This document shows positions 7,667 through 16,477 of a stretch of 64,000 nt of DNA, piece by piece (position 1 is the first letter of the stretch; each line of letters starts with the position of its first letter). Origin of the DNA: Clostridia bacterium (GTDB lineage: Bacteria > Bacillota > Clostridia > Oscillospirales > Acutalibacteraceae); NCBI GenBank assembly GCA_017549105.1, contig JAFYVN010000002.1, positions 62,001 to 126,000 on the forward strand, read 5' to 3'. The translations under genes and the position numbers were made by a program. The notes under the pieces were generated by a model. That model was not told the DNA's origin and searched no databases. It saw only the letters and a list, made by a program, of their open reading frames with translations.

Positions 7667-9175
7667 ATGGCTGAAGAAAAGATTGTAAATGCCGCTCCCG
7701 AAGAGGAGCAGGTTCAGGACGTTAACGAACTCAGACAAATCAGAGTCGAAAAGCTTGAAGCACTCCAGGCTGCAGGCAAAGACCCGTTTCAGATAACAAC
7801 CGCAGAGCAGTCAATCCACAATGCTGAAATCGTTGAGCGTTTCGAAGAACTCGAAAACACTGACGTTTGCATCAGCGGACGTATGATGAGCCGCCGCGAT
7901 ATGGGTAAGGCAAACTTCATTGATGTCAGAGACCGCAGCGGAAGAATGCAGGTTTACGTTAAGATTGACGAAATCGGTGAAGATAATTTTGCAGACTTCA
8001 AAAAGTGGGATATCGGCGATATCGTTGAAGTAAAAGGCTTTGTTTTCAGAACAAGAAGAGGCGAAGTTTCCGTTCACGCAAAAGAAATCAGACTTCTCAC
8101 AAAGTCGCTCCTTCCCCTCCCCGAAAAGTTCCACGGTCTTACCAACACCGACACACGCTACAGAAGACGTTATCTTGACCTCATTATGAACCCCGATGTA
8201 AAGGATACTTTCATCAAGCGTTCGCTTATCATCAGAGAAATCAGAAACTATCTTGATTCGCAGGGCTTCATCGAAGTTGAAACACCTATTCTTGTTTCAA
8301 ACGCAGGCGGTGCTGCCGCAAGACCCTTTGAAACCCATCACAACGCTCTTAATGAAGATTTCAAGCTCCGTATTTCACTTGAGCTTTACCTCAAGAGACT
8401 TATCGTAGGCGGTATGGAAAAGGTTTATGAAATCGGCAGAGTTTTCAGAAACGAAGGTGTTGACACACGTCATAATCCTGAATTCACTCTTATGGAGCTC
8501 TATCAGGCATTCACAGACTACAACGGTATGATGGACCTCACCGAAAACCTCTACCGTCACGTTGCTCAGGCAGTTCTCGGCACAACAACAATCAGCTTCA
8601 ACGGCGTTGAAATGGACCTCGGCAAACCCTTCGAGAGAATCACAATGGTTGACGCTGTCAAGAAGTACGCAAACGTTGACTGGAACGAAGTAAAGACACT
8701 CGAGGATGCAAGAGCTCTCGCTGACAAACACCACATCGAATATGAAAAGAGACACGGCAAGGGCGATATTCTTGCACTGTTCTTTGAAGAATATGCAGAA
8801 GAGCATCTCATTCAGCCCACATTCGTTACAGACCATCCTATCGAGATTTCTCCCCTCACAAAGAAGAAACCCGAAGACCCCGACTATGTTGAGCGCTTCG
8901 AGTTCTTTATGAACGGTTGGGAAATGGCAAACGCATACTCCGAGCTTAACGATCCCATCGACCAGAGAGAACGCTTCAAGGCTCAGGAAGCTCAGCTTGC
9001 TCAGGGTGACGACGAAGCAAACACAACCGACGAAGATTTCCTTATGGCGCTTGAATACGGTATGCCCCCCACAGGCGGTATCGGTTTCGGCATCGACAGA
9101 ATGTGTATGCTTCTTACCGACTCGCAGGCGATCAGAGACGTTCTGCTCTTCCCCACAATGAAGAGCATCGACTGA
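7667..9175 (+). CDS. lysS: Lysyl-tRNA synthetase, class II
   Basis: LysRS charges tRNA-Lys with lysine. The 502-residue protein has the N-terminal OB-fold anticodon-binding domain (about residues 60-160, including VCISGRMMSRRDMGK) and the class II catalytic core with motif 2 FRNEGVDTRHNPEFT and motif 3 near GFGIDRMCMLL. The ATG is preceded by AAAGGGAA. Its stop lies one base before the start of the first glycosyltransferase gene, so translation of the downstream envelope genes is probably coupled to it. Confidence 0.97.
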   Translation: MAEEKIVNAAPEEEQVQDVNELRQIRVEKLEALQAAGKDPFQITTAEQSIHNAEIVERFEELENTDVCISGRMMSRRDMGKANFIDVRDRSGRMQVYVKIDEIGEDNFADFKKWDIGDIVEVKGFVFRTRRGEVSVHAKEIRLLTKSLLPLPEKFHGLTNTDTRYRRRYLDLIMNPDVKDTFIKRSLIIREIRNYLDSQGFIEVETPILVSNAGGAAARPFETHHNALNEDFKLRISLELYLKRLIVGGMEKVYEIGRVFRNEGVDTRHNPEFTLMELYQAFTDYNGMMDLTENLYRHVAQAVLGTTTISFNGVEMDLGKPFERITMVDAVKKYANVDWNEVKTLEDARALADKHHIEYEKRHGKGDILALFFEEYAEEHLIQPTFVTDHPIEISPLTKKKPEDPDYVERFEFFMNGWEMANAYSELNDPIDQRERFKAQEAQLAQGDDEANTTDEDFLMALEYGMPPTGGIGFGIDRMCMLLTDSQAIRDVLLFPTMKSID

Positions 9176-9176
9176 T

Positions 9177-9872
9177 ATGAAAATATCCGTTGCGCTTGCC
9201 GCTTATAAAGGTGAGCAATATATAGCCGAACAGCTTGAATCCATCCTTCAGCAGCTCGGTGAAAATGACGAAGTTATTGTTTCCGACGATTATCCCGCAG
9301 GCAAAACGCGGGATATCGTTGTGAATATGGCTTCACGAGATAAAAGAATACGCTATATTGAGGGCAAAGGCAAAGGCGTTGTCAAAAACTTCGAAAACGC
9401 ACTTCTCAACTGCACGGGCGATGTTATATTCCTGAGCGATCAGGATGATGTATGGCTTCCCTCTAAAGTTGAAAAAGTTATGGTTGAAATCAGAAACGGC
9501 GCACAGCTTGTTTTTCACGATGCAGCCGTAACCGATGCAGACCTCAATATTACAGACGAATCAAATTTTTCTTCACACGGTTCGGATTTGTCATTTTCAG
9601 GCAACCTTATAAGAAACACTTTTGTTGGTTGCTGTATGGCTTTCACACGCGAGCTTCTGAAAGAAACGCTCCCTTTCCCCGAGGGACTTCCGATGCACGA
9701 CTGGTGGATTGCACTTATTGCTCTGAAGAAAAAAAGAAAAACCGTTCTGCTTGCCGAGCCTCTTATTCTCTGGCGCAGACACGGCAGCAACGTTACCGGA
9801 GGAAAAACTTCGTTTATTCAAAAGGTGATGTGGCGGCTTAAGATGATTTCGTCTTTGGCAAGGATAAAATAA
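9177..9872 (+). CDS. Family 2 glycosyltransferase
   Basis: This 231-residue protein is a GT-A fold, GT2-type glycosyltransferase. It opens with SVALAAYKGEQYI, the usual first strand and nucleotide-binding loop, and contains the metal-binding segment FLSDQDDVW, as in rhamnosyl- and other O-antigen or teichoic-acid transferases. There is no membrane segment. It begins one base after lysS. It probably adds a sugar, possibly rhamnose, to a lipid-linked precursor or to the polymer exported by the ABC pair downstream. Donor and acceptor cannot be read from the sequence. Confidence 0.85.
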   Translation: MKISVALAAYKGEQYIAEQLESILQQLGENDEVIVSDDYPAGKTRDIVVNMASRDKRIRYIEGKGKGVVKNFENALLNCTGDVIFLSDQDDVWLPSKVEKVMVEIRNGAQLVFHDAAVTDADLNITDESNFSSHGSDLSFSGNLIRNTFVGCCMAFTRELLKETLPFPEGLPMHDWWIALIALKKKRKTVLLAEPLILWRRHGSNVTGGKTSFIQKVMWRLKMISSLARIK

Positions 9873-9905
9873 TTTCCAATATGTGCCTTGGAAAGGAAAA
9901 ACATA

Positions 9906-10667
9906 ATGAACAAAAAAATAACCGGTTGCATTGTAACCTACAATAACATTGCCACTATCGACAATGCTCTGGGTTCACTTTTTAAATGCACCGAGGTTCC
10001 GTTCAAGATGTATGTTGTTGACAATGGTTCAACAGACGGAACAATTGAACATATAGAGAAGAATTACCCTGAGGTAACTCTTATAAAGAGCGGTGGCAAT
10101 ATCGGCTTCGGCGCAGGTCATAACATTGTTCTTGATATGCTTGATTCCGATTATCATGCGATTATCAATCCCGATATCATCGTGAAAGATGATGTGCTTG
10201 CAAAGCTTGCAGAGTTCCTCAACGGTAATGCCGATATCGGTATGGCATCCCCCGAAATAAGATTCCCTGACGGAAGACTTCAGATTCTCGGCAAAAAGAA
10301 TCCGTCACCCGCATATCTTATTGCAAGCAGACTCAGAGGTGAAGGCGATCCGGGCAAGCTTCTCAGCGAATACGCAATGCTTGACAGAGATCTTTCAAAG
10401 CCTACCGACATAGAAAATGCAACGGGATGCTTTATGTTTATCAGAACATCTCTTTTAAAAGAAATCGGCGGATTTGACAGCCGCTATTTTATGTATTTCG
10501 AAGACTGCGACCTCACCCGTGAAGTGAATCAGAGAAGCCGCACCGTATACTATCCCGGTGCAACGGTATTTCACGAATGGGGACGTGAATCGAAAAAGAA
10601 TTTCAAACTCAAATTTATTCAAATCAATTCCATGATAAGTTATTTCAGAAAATGGGGTCTGAAATAA
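9906..10667 (+). CDS. Family 2 glycosyltransferase, rhamnosyltransferase-like
   Basis: The product, 253 residues from this start, is a GT2 enzyme with GCIVTYNN at the N-terminus, VVDNGSTDGT, the NPDI metal-binding equivalent of DXD, and a C-terminal segment YFEDCDLTREV typical of WbbL/RfbF-type rhamnosyltransferases. An in-frame TTG at 9888 exists, but GGAAAGG is nine bases before the ATG at 9906, so I take the ATG. The C-terminal half carries no transmembrane helices. It lies between another GT2 gene and the ABC exporter. dTDP-rhamnose genes exist at the right end of the window, which fits a rhamnosyl donor but does not prove it. Confidence 0.87.
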   Translation: MNKKITGCIVTYNNIATIDNALGSLFKCTEVPFKMYVVDNGSTDGTIEHIEKNYPEVTLIKSGGNIGFGAGHNIVLDMLDSDYHAIINPDIIVKDDVLAKLAEFLNGNADIGMASPEIRFPDGRLQILGKKNPSPAYLIASRLRGEGDPGKLLSEYAMLDRDLSKPTDIENATGCFMFIRTSLLKEIGGFDSRYFMYFEDCDLTREVNQRSRTVYYPGATVFHEWGRESKKNFKLKFIQINSMISYFRKWGLK

Positions 10668-10683
10668 CCAAAGAGAGGAAATT

Positions 10684-11493
10684 ATGAAGTATTTTAAGAA
10701 TTTTTATAAATACAGATATCTTCTTGCTGAAATTGTAAGAAAAAACATCAAGCTTCAGTACAGAAACTCTGTTCTCGGCATTTTCTGGACCTTCCTTCAG
10801 CCGCTTATGACAACCCTCGTTCTTGTTCTTATTTTCGGCGGAGTTTTCGGCAGAAAAGATGCTTCTCTCGTCAACTATCCTATCTACCTGCTTTGCGGAC
10901 GACTGATTTATGAATTCTTCACTCAGTCCACCAAAAGAGCAATGCGCTCCATACGCAACAGCGCCTCGGTAATCAAGAAGGTTTATGTGCCGAAATATAT
11001 CTATCCCCTCTCAAACGTTATTGCAAACTTCATAACATTCCTTATCTCTCTGCTTGTTTTGGTCTGCTTTATCGTTTTCTTCTATTTTTTCAGCGACCAG
11101 CCGCCCCATATCACACCCTATGTGTTTCTCTCTCCCGTACCCATTCTTATTCTTCTTGTTCTCAGTATAGGTGTAGGTCTCATCCTCTCCACGCTTGAAG
11201 TGTTCTTCAAGGATATCGAATATCTCTACGAAGTATTCTGTATGCTTCTGTTTTATATGACACCGATTATTTATACGCTTGACGCCCTTCACATTCAGGT
11301 GAAATGGGTAAAAATGGCGCTTATGGCAAACCCTCTGTATTCGATAATCGAAATGTTCAGAGACTGCGTTCTTTTTGGTGAAATGATCAACATCAATCAT
11401 CTTCTTTATTCAGTCGGATTCAGTGTTCTTACCGTTATTATCGGACTCTGGGCATTCTATAAAAAGCAGGATAAATTCATCCTCCACATATAA
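10684..11493 (+). CDS. Polysaccharide/teichoic acid ABC exporter, permease subunit
   Basis: This 269-residue ABC-2-type permease belongs to the Wzm/TagG/RfbA group. An amphipathic N-terminus with RKNIKLQYRNSVLG is followed by six predicted membrane segments. With the ATPase directly downstream it should flip undecaprenyl-linked polymer across the cytoplasmic membrane. AGAGAGGAAA precedes the ATG. The neighbouring TarI/TarJ genes make a ribitol-phosphate-containing polymer the likely cargo, so TagG/TarG is the nearest named equivalent. Confidence 0.92.
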   Translation: MKYFKNFYKYRYLLAEIVRKNIKLQYRNSVLGIFWTFLQPLMTTLVLVLIFGGVFGRKDASLVNYPIYLLCGRLIYEFFTQSTKRAMRSIRNSASVIKKVYVPKYIYPLSNVIANFITFLISLLVLVCFIVFFYFFSDQPPHITPYVFLSPVPILILLVLSIGVGLILSTLEVFFKDIEYLYEVFCMLLFYMTPIIYTLDALHIQVKWVKMALMANPLYSIIEMFRDCVLFGEMININHLLYSVGFSVLTVIIGLWAFYKKQDKFILHI

Positions 11494-11521
11494 GTACTCA
11501 TTACCAAAGGAGTAAAATAAT

Positions 11522-12265
11522 ATGGCAAAACCGGCTATAGTTGTTGAAAACATGAGTATGATGTTCAACCTCAACAAAGAAAAGGTTGACAACATCAAGG
11601 AATATTTCATCAAATTCGTAACAAGAAAGCTTCATTTTACAGAATTCTGGGCGCTTAACGACATTTCTTTCACTGTTGAAAAAGGTGACAGAGTGGGTGT
11701 TCTCGGCTTTAACGGTGCAGGCAAATCCACACTTCTTAAAGTTATCGCAGGCGTTCTCAAGCCCACCAAGGGTAATGTCAAAGTCAGCGGTGTTATCGCA
11801 CCGATGCTCGAACTCGGTGCAGGCTTTGATATGAATTATTCCGGCAAAGAAAACATCTATCTTTACGGTGCAACTATGGGTTATTCCAGAAAATTCATCG
11901 AAGAAAAATATGATGAAATCGTTGAATTTTCAGAGCTTGGCGACTTTATTGACGTTCCCGTCAAAAACTATTCATCAGGTATGAGGGCAAGACTCGGATT
12001 TGCAATTGCAACAGCAGTTGAACCCGAAATACTTATTCTTGACGAAGTTTTGTCGGTAGGCGACGCAAAATTCAGACAGAAGAGCGAAGCAAAAATCCGC
12101 TCAATGTTCGATAAGGGAATAACCGTGCTTTTTGTTTCGCACAGCACCCAGCAGGTTCTCAACATCTGCAACAAGGCAATTATTCTTGAAAAAGGCAAAC
12201 TTATCGCTCAGGGCGATGCAAAAGAAATATGTGATAAATACGATCAAATCGTTAAAGGAAAATAA
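11522..12265 (+). CDS. Polysaccharide/teichoic acid ABC exporter, ATP-binding subunit
   Basis: This 247-residue ATPase is of the Wzt/TagH/RfbB type. Walker A is GFNGAGKST, the signature region reads YSSGMRARLGFA, and Walker B is ILILDEVLSVGD, a form specific to polysaccharide exporters. The long N-terminal stretch before Walker A (YFIKFVTRKLHFTEFWAL) is also typical. It lacks the C-terminal carbohydrate-binding extension of Wzt proteins that recognise capped O-antigens, so export is probably not chain-end selective. It pairs with the permease 28 bases upstream. Confidence 0.92.
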   Translation: MAKPAIVVENMSMMFNLNKEKVDNIKEYFIKFVTRKLHFTEFWALNDISFTVEKGDRVGVLGFNGAGKSTLLKVIAGVLKPTKGNVKVSGVIAPMLELGAGFDMNYSGKENIYLYGATMGYSRKFIEEKYDEIVEFSELGDFIDVPVKNYSSGMRARLGFAIATAVEPEILILDEVLSVGDAKFRQKSEAKIRSMFDKGITVLFVSHSTQQVLNICNKAIILEKGKLIAQGDAKEICDKYDQIVKGK

Positions 12266-12285
12266 TACTGAAAGGATTGAAAAAT

Positions 12286-12993
12286 ATGGTTTTTGCAGCA
12301 GTTTTTGCAGGCGGAATCGGCAGCCGTATGGGTAATTCCGACACTCCCAAACAGTACCTTGAACTCGGCACCAAGCCTGTCATTATCCACACCATCGAAA
12401 AATTCTTTGTTAATGATAAAATTGATGAAATCCTCGTGCTCTGCCCCAAGGCTTGGGTTGCTCATACTCAGGATCTCATCCAAAAACATCTCCCCGAAGG
12501 CAAGAAGGTAACCGTTATTCCCGGAGGCTCAACAAGAAACGGTACTCTTGAAAACGCAATTGCTTACATTGAAGAAAATTTCGAAACAACCGAAGAAACT
12601 GTTCTTGTTACTCACGATGCGGTAAGACCCTTCCTCACTCACAGAATCATCGAAGAAAACGTTGAAGCTGCTATCAAATACGGTGCTTGCGACACCGTTA
12701 TCCCCGCAACAGATACAATCGTTGAAAGCGCTGACGGAAAGATGATTACTTCCATTCCTGACCGAACAAGAATGTTCCAGGGTCAGACTCCCCAGTCTTT
12801 CAGACTCAAGGAGCTTAAAAGAGTTCTTGAAAGTCTCACAGAAGACGAAAAAGCAATTCTCACTGATGCATGCAAAATTTTCTCAATCAAGAACAAGGAT
12901 GTTTATATGGTTGAAGGTGAAGTTTTCAACATCAAAATCACCTATCCCTATGATATGAAAGTAGCCAATACGCTTCTGAAAGGCAAGGATTAA
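12286..12993 (+). CDS. tarI: D-ribitol-5-phosphate cytidylyltransferase (TarI-like)
   Basis: The enzyme belongs to the IspD/TarI cytidylyltransferase family, with FAGGIGSRMG and KQYLEL at the N-terminus and a conserved THDAVRPF segment. Alone, the sequence could be IspD. The gene directly downstream is a clear TarJ, so CDP-ribitol synthesis from CTP and ribitol 5-phosphate is the better call. The ATG at 12286 has GAAAGG at suitable spacing; an in-frame TTG nine bases earlier is too close to that site. The start also matches staphylococcal TarI, which begins a few residues before AGGIGSRMG. Confidence 0.88.
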   Translation: MVFAAVFAGGIGSRMGNSDTPKQYLELGTKPVIIHTIEKFFVNDKIDEILVLCPKAWVAHTQDLIQKHLPEGKKVTVIPGGSTRNGTLENAIAYIEENFETTEETVLVTHDAVRPFLTHRIIEENVEAAIKYGACDTVIPATDTIVESADGKMITSIPDRTRMFQGQTPQSFRLKELKRVLESLTEDEKAILTDACKIFSIKNKDVYMVEGEVFNIKITYPYDMKVANTLLKGKD

Positions 12994-12994
12994 G

Positions 12995-14017
12995 ATGATT
13001 AATACTGTTTACAGACTCATTGCACCGGGTATGATTGACGTAGCCTGCACTGAGCCGGATATAAAAAACAAGGTTATTCTCCGTCCGCTTTATCTTTCAA
13101 TATGCAAGGCGGATCAGCGTTATTACCTCGGCAACAGAAGCCGTGAGGTACTCAAGGCAAAACTTCCGATGGCACTCATTCACGAATGCTGTGCAACGGT
13201 TGTTTTTGACCCGACAGGTACCTTTAAAGCCGGCGAAATAGTCGTTCCCGTTCCTAACACTCCGATGGAAGAGGATGACGTAATCGCAGAGAATTACCGT
13301 CTTACAAGCCGTTTCTGTTCAAGCGGTTACGACGGATTTCTCAGAGATTATATCGACATTTCACCCGACAGACTCGTAAGAGTTCCCGCGAATGTTGACC
13401 CGAGAATAGCATCATTTGCAGAGCTTATCAGCGTTGCGGTTCACGCAGTACGCAGATTTGAAAGATTCTCTCATTCAAGAAAAGAATCAATCGGTATATG
13501 GGGCGACGGCAATGTAGGTTTCATCACTGCGCTCATCCTTAAGGCTCTTTATCCCGATGCAAAGCTCTACATTTTCGGTACAGTTTATGAAAAACTCGGT
13601 TATTTCACTTTTGCTGACGGTGCATATCATGTTGACCATATCCCCGAAGGACTCAAAGTTGACCACGCATTTGAATGCGTTGGCGGTGAAGGTTCACGCT
13701 TTGCACTCGCTCAGATTATTGACCTTATTAACCCCGAAGGCACTGTAGGTCTTATGGGTGTAAGTGAAAGATTTGTTGATATCAACACAAGAATGGTGCT
13801 CGAAAGAGGTCTTTGCCTCTTCGGTTCAAGCCGAAGCGGAGTTGAAGATTTCCAGAAGACAATGGATATTCTTGAAGAAAATCCGAAAATCTCTTCATAT
13901 CTTGAAAACCTTATAGGTCAAGTTGCCGATATCAAAACAATTGCAGATATCCATACAGCTTTTGCTCAGGATCTCAGCCGCAATTTCGGCAAAACCGTTC
14001 TGAAATGGGATAAATAA
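12995..14017 (+). CDS. tarJ: Ribulose-5-phosphate reductase (TarJ), ribitol-5-phosphate forming
   Basis: TarJ reduces D-ribulose 5-phosphate to D-ribitol 5-phosphate with NADPH, supplying TarI. The 340-residue zinc-type medium-chain dehydrogenase-like protein matches staphylococcal TarJ through much of its length: VYRLIAPGMIDV at the start, RPLYLSICKADQRYY, PMALIHE, SSGYDGF, the nucleotide-binding IWGDGNVGF, HAFECVGGEGS and LFGSSRSG. It starts one base after tarI stops. The pair tarI-tarJ marks this locus as making CDP-ribitol. Confidence 0.93.
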   Translation: MINTVYRLIAPGMIDVACTEPDIKNKVILRPLYLSICKADQRYYLGNRSREVLKAKLPMALIHECCATVVFDPTGTFKAGEIVVPVPNTPMEEDDVIAENYRLTSRFCSSGYDGFLRDYIDISPDRLVRVPANVDPRIASFAELISVAVHAVRRFERFSHSRKESIGIWGDGNVGFITALILKALYPDAKLYIFGTVYEKLGYFTFADGAYHVDHIPEGLKVDHAFECVGGEGSRFALAQIIDLINPEGTVGLMGVSERFVDINTRMVLERGLCLFGSSRSGVEDFQKTMDILEENPKISSYLENLIGQVADIKTIADIHTAFAQDLSRNFGKTVLKWDK

Positions 14018-14019
14018 TT

Positions 14020-15321
14020 ATGGATTACAAAGTTTCTGTTATTGTGCCTTGCTATAACAGTGAAAAATTTCTTAAAGAAACTCTCGACAATCTCCTTGGG
14101 CAAACACTCAAGGAGATTCAGATTATTACGGTCAATGACGGTTCAACCGACTCAACAGCCGACATTATTGCTGAATATGCATCAAAAGACAGCCGTATTC
14201 TTTCTGTTTATCAGGAGAATGCAGGTGTTTCTGCCGCAAGAAATAACGGAATAGAACGTGCAGAAGGCAAATACACTGTGTTTCTTGACAGCGACGATCT
14301 TTTCAGCGATAACGCACTTGAATCAATGTACAATACACTTGAAGAAACAGGTGCCGACCTCGGCATATGCCGCATTATGCGTTTCGGTTACGGCGGTAAT
14401 GAGTTCAATCCGATAGTTGATTCTTTTGTAAACGAAAAAAATATCGGTTGCTACGACAAACGTCTTCTGTGGAACTTTTTGCCTTGCAACAAGTGCTACC
14501 GCACAGAACTTCTTCAAAAAAGCGGTGTACGCTATCCGAAACTTCGCTACAGCGAAGACGGTGCATTCTTTATGCAGTTCGTTTATAAAACTCAACCGAA
14601 AATTACGGGCGTTTCCGATGCGGTTATGAAATACCGCAGACTTACTCCTGACCAAGGGTATTCGGTAAGCCAGAGGATAGAATATGAGCTTGTTGACCAT
14701 TTTTCACGCTCTCACGAATTTATTTACCAATCAGCAAAGGAATCTTTCGAAGACAATAAATGTGAAAATACCGAAGATTATCTCCAGGAAGTTCTCAATA
14801 AATACTTCACTGCACTTATCAATGAGTTTTACCGTTCTCTCTGGCGGGGCGATGCAGAAACAATTGACCTCATCGGCAGAAAGGCTGCTGAAATCAGAGC
14901 AAAAATGACTGATTTAACAAAGAAAAAGTGCAGTAATGTTATAAAGGATATCGGTGAACCCGTTTTTTCAAAAACTGAAATCGCTGAAAAACCGTTTGTG
15001 ACTGTTATAGCCAAAAATCCCACAGACAAATTTATCAGTTCGCTTTACGCTCAGACGATGCCCGTTTTTGAATTTATAACAACCCAAAACGATTCATTAC
15101 CGAATCACGAAAATATTGTAAGTCTTCCCGAAAAAGGGTTTTCTTCATCATCGAAAAAAAGCGCAAAGGGTAAAATCACGGTCACACTCAACGGAAGTCA
15201 TCCTCTCGATGCACGTTTTCTCAAAGTCATTTCTCTGCTCAAACGCAGTTCAAAATTCGGAATTCTTCCCGATTTTGTGATAAAAAACGGAGCTTTGATG
15301 TTCCTCAAAATCAAAAAATAA
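14020..15321 (+). CDS. Family 2 glycosyltransferase with a second, degenerate GT-A-like domain
   Basis: Residues 1 to about 220 form a normal GT2 domain: VSVIVPCYNSEKF, VNDGSTDST, NAGVSAARNNG and the metal-binding FLDSDD. After a helical stretch, the last 110 residues begin again with PFVTVIAKNPTDKF and SLYAQTMPVFEF, the shape of a GT2 first strand and helix, but lack the DGS and DXD motifs. The tail is therefore probably a catalytically dead repeat, perhaps for acceptor binding. The gene starts two bases after tarJ and precedes the polymerase gene. Donor is unknown. Confidence 0.82.
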   Translation: MDYKVSVIVPCYNSEKFLKETLDNLLGQTLKEIQIITVNDGSTDSTADIIAEYASKDSRILSVYQENAGVSAARNNGIERAEGKYTVFLDSDDLFSDNALESMYNTLEETGADLGICRIMRFGYGGNEFNPIVDSFVNEKNIGCYDKRLLWNFLPCNKCYRTELLQKSGVRYPKLRYSEDGAFFMQFVYKTQPKITGVSDAVMKYRRLTPDQGYSVSQRIEYELVDHFSRSHEFIYQSAKESFEDNKCENTEDYLQEVLNKYFTALINEFYRSLWRGDAETIDLIGRKAAEIRAKMTDLTKKKCSNVIKDIGEPVFSKTEIAEKPFVTVIAKNPTDKFISSLYAQTMPVFEFITTQNDSLPNHENIVSLPEKGFSSSSKKSAKGKITVTLNGSHPLDARFLKVISLLKRSSKFGILPDFVIKNGALMFLKIKK

Positions 15322-15334
15322 CGGAGTTTTTGCT

Positions 15335-16477
15335 GTGAAAAAACTTTTCTACTCGCTGTATGCACTGTTTTTTAATATATTCCGCATACTTCCAATTAAT
15401 AAAAACAGAATAGCTTTTGTTGCTCCGCATCACGGAGGAGAAGCGGATTCTCTTGGAATCCTTCGTTCATATGCAGAGAAATCGGGCAGTTTTGACATTG
15501 TAACAATATCAACATCTGACCTTCACATTGATTTTTCAAATGTCAGAAAACTGATTTTGTCTGCAGTAAAAGCAATCGGATTTTTCACAGTAAAAGCAAA
15601 AGCTCTCGCAACAGCAAAATATGTTTTTCTCAACGATAACTTTATGCCGATGGCATCGCTGAAATTCAGCGAAGAAGCTGTTATCACCCAGCTTTGGCAC
15701 GCTGAAGGCGCATTCAAAAAATTCGGTCTTTCCGCACCGCTGACAGATGACGTCAGAGAACGTGAAAAGAAATGCTCCGAAAAGCTTACATACATTATCT
15801 GTTCATCAAAAAATGTTGTACCCGTCTATGCCGAAGCCTTCGGAGTTGACGAAAGCAAAATACTTCCTCTCGGCACTCCGAGAACCGATATGCTTCTTTG
15901 CGGATGTGACACCCGGAAAATGCGTTCTGATTTTGATAAGAGGCACCCTGAGTGCAAAGGCAAAAAACTTGTGCTTTATGCACCAACATTCCGTGATGAC
16001 CCCGAAACAGATAAAAACATCGTAAAAAACATCGATGTTGATCTGTTCACGAATAAGCTTGGCGAAGAATACAGTCTTCTTGTGAAACTGCATCCCCAGA
16101 TTCATTCGGGCGATAAGGTTAACGGCACACTTGATGTGACGGAAGGTCATGATATAAACGACCTCACCCTCATCTGCGATGTGCTCATAACAGACTATTC
16201 TTCGGTTTGTATGGATTTTGCTCTGCTTTCAAAACCCTGCATTTTCTTTGCGTTTGACCTTGAATCATACGAAAAAGAGCGTTCGTTCTATTTTGATTAC
16301 GAAAACTACGTTCCGGGACCGGTTGTCAGGGATTTCGGTTCTGTTGTTGAAGAAATAAAAAATCCCCGAAAGAACGAAGAAAAGCTTCGCTCTTTCAGAG
16401 ATTTCAATTTTGATTATATTGACTGCAACAATACAGAAAGAATCTTTAAAAGGATTATTTCATCCAATCCTCAATAA
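15335..16477 (+). CDS. CDP-glycerol/CDP-ribitol polyol-phosphate transferase (TagB/TagF/TarL family)
   Basis: This 380-residue protein belongs to the family that transfers glycerol- or ribitol-phosphate units from CDP-polyols to lipid-linked acceptors (teichoic acid primases and polymerases). Family features are QLWHAEGAFKKFG, PLGTPRTD, LYAPTFRD, LVKLHPQ and ITDYSSVCMDFALL; the histidine of WHA and that of KLHPQ are the expected catalytic residues. An N-terminal hydrophobic stretch probably peripherally attaches it to the membrane. The start is GTG, eight bases after CGGAG. Being downstream of tarIJ, it probably uses CDP-ribitol. It overlaps the next gene, which runs the other way, by 23 bases. 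Confidence 0.9.
   Translation: MKKLFYSLYALFFNIFRILPINKNRIAFVAPHHGGEADSLGILRSYAEKSGSFDIVTISTSDLHIDFSNVRKLILSAVKAIGFFTVKAKALATAKYVFLNDNFMPMASLKFSEEAVITQLWHAEGAFKKFGLSAPLTDDVREREKKCSEKLTYIICSSKNVVPVYAEAFGVDESKILPLGTPRTDMLLCGCDTRKMRSDFDKRHPECKGKKLVLYAPTFRDDPETDKNIVKNIDVDLFTNKLGEEYSLLVKLHPQIHSGDKVNGTLDVTEGHDINDLTLICDVLITDYSSVCMDFALLSKPCIFFAFDLESYEKERSFYFDYENYVPGPVVRDFGSVVEEIKNPRKNEEKLRSFRDFNFDYIDCNNTERIFKRIISSNPQ

Noticed and set aside
12286-12993. IspD of the isoprenoid pathway
   Set aside because: The adjoining TarJ and the polymer operon make ribitol-5-phosphate cytidylyltransferase the better call, although the folds are the same.
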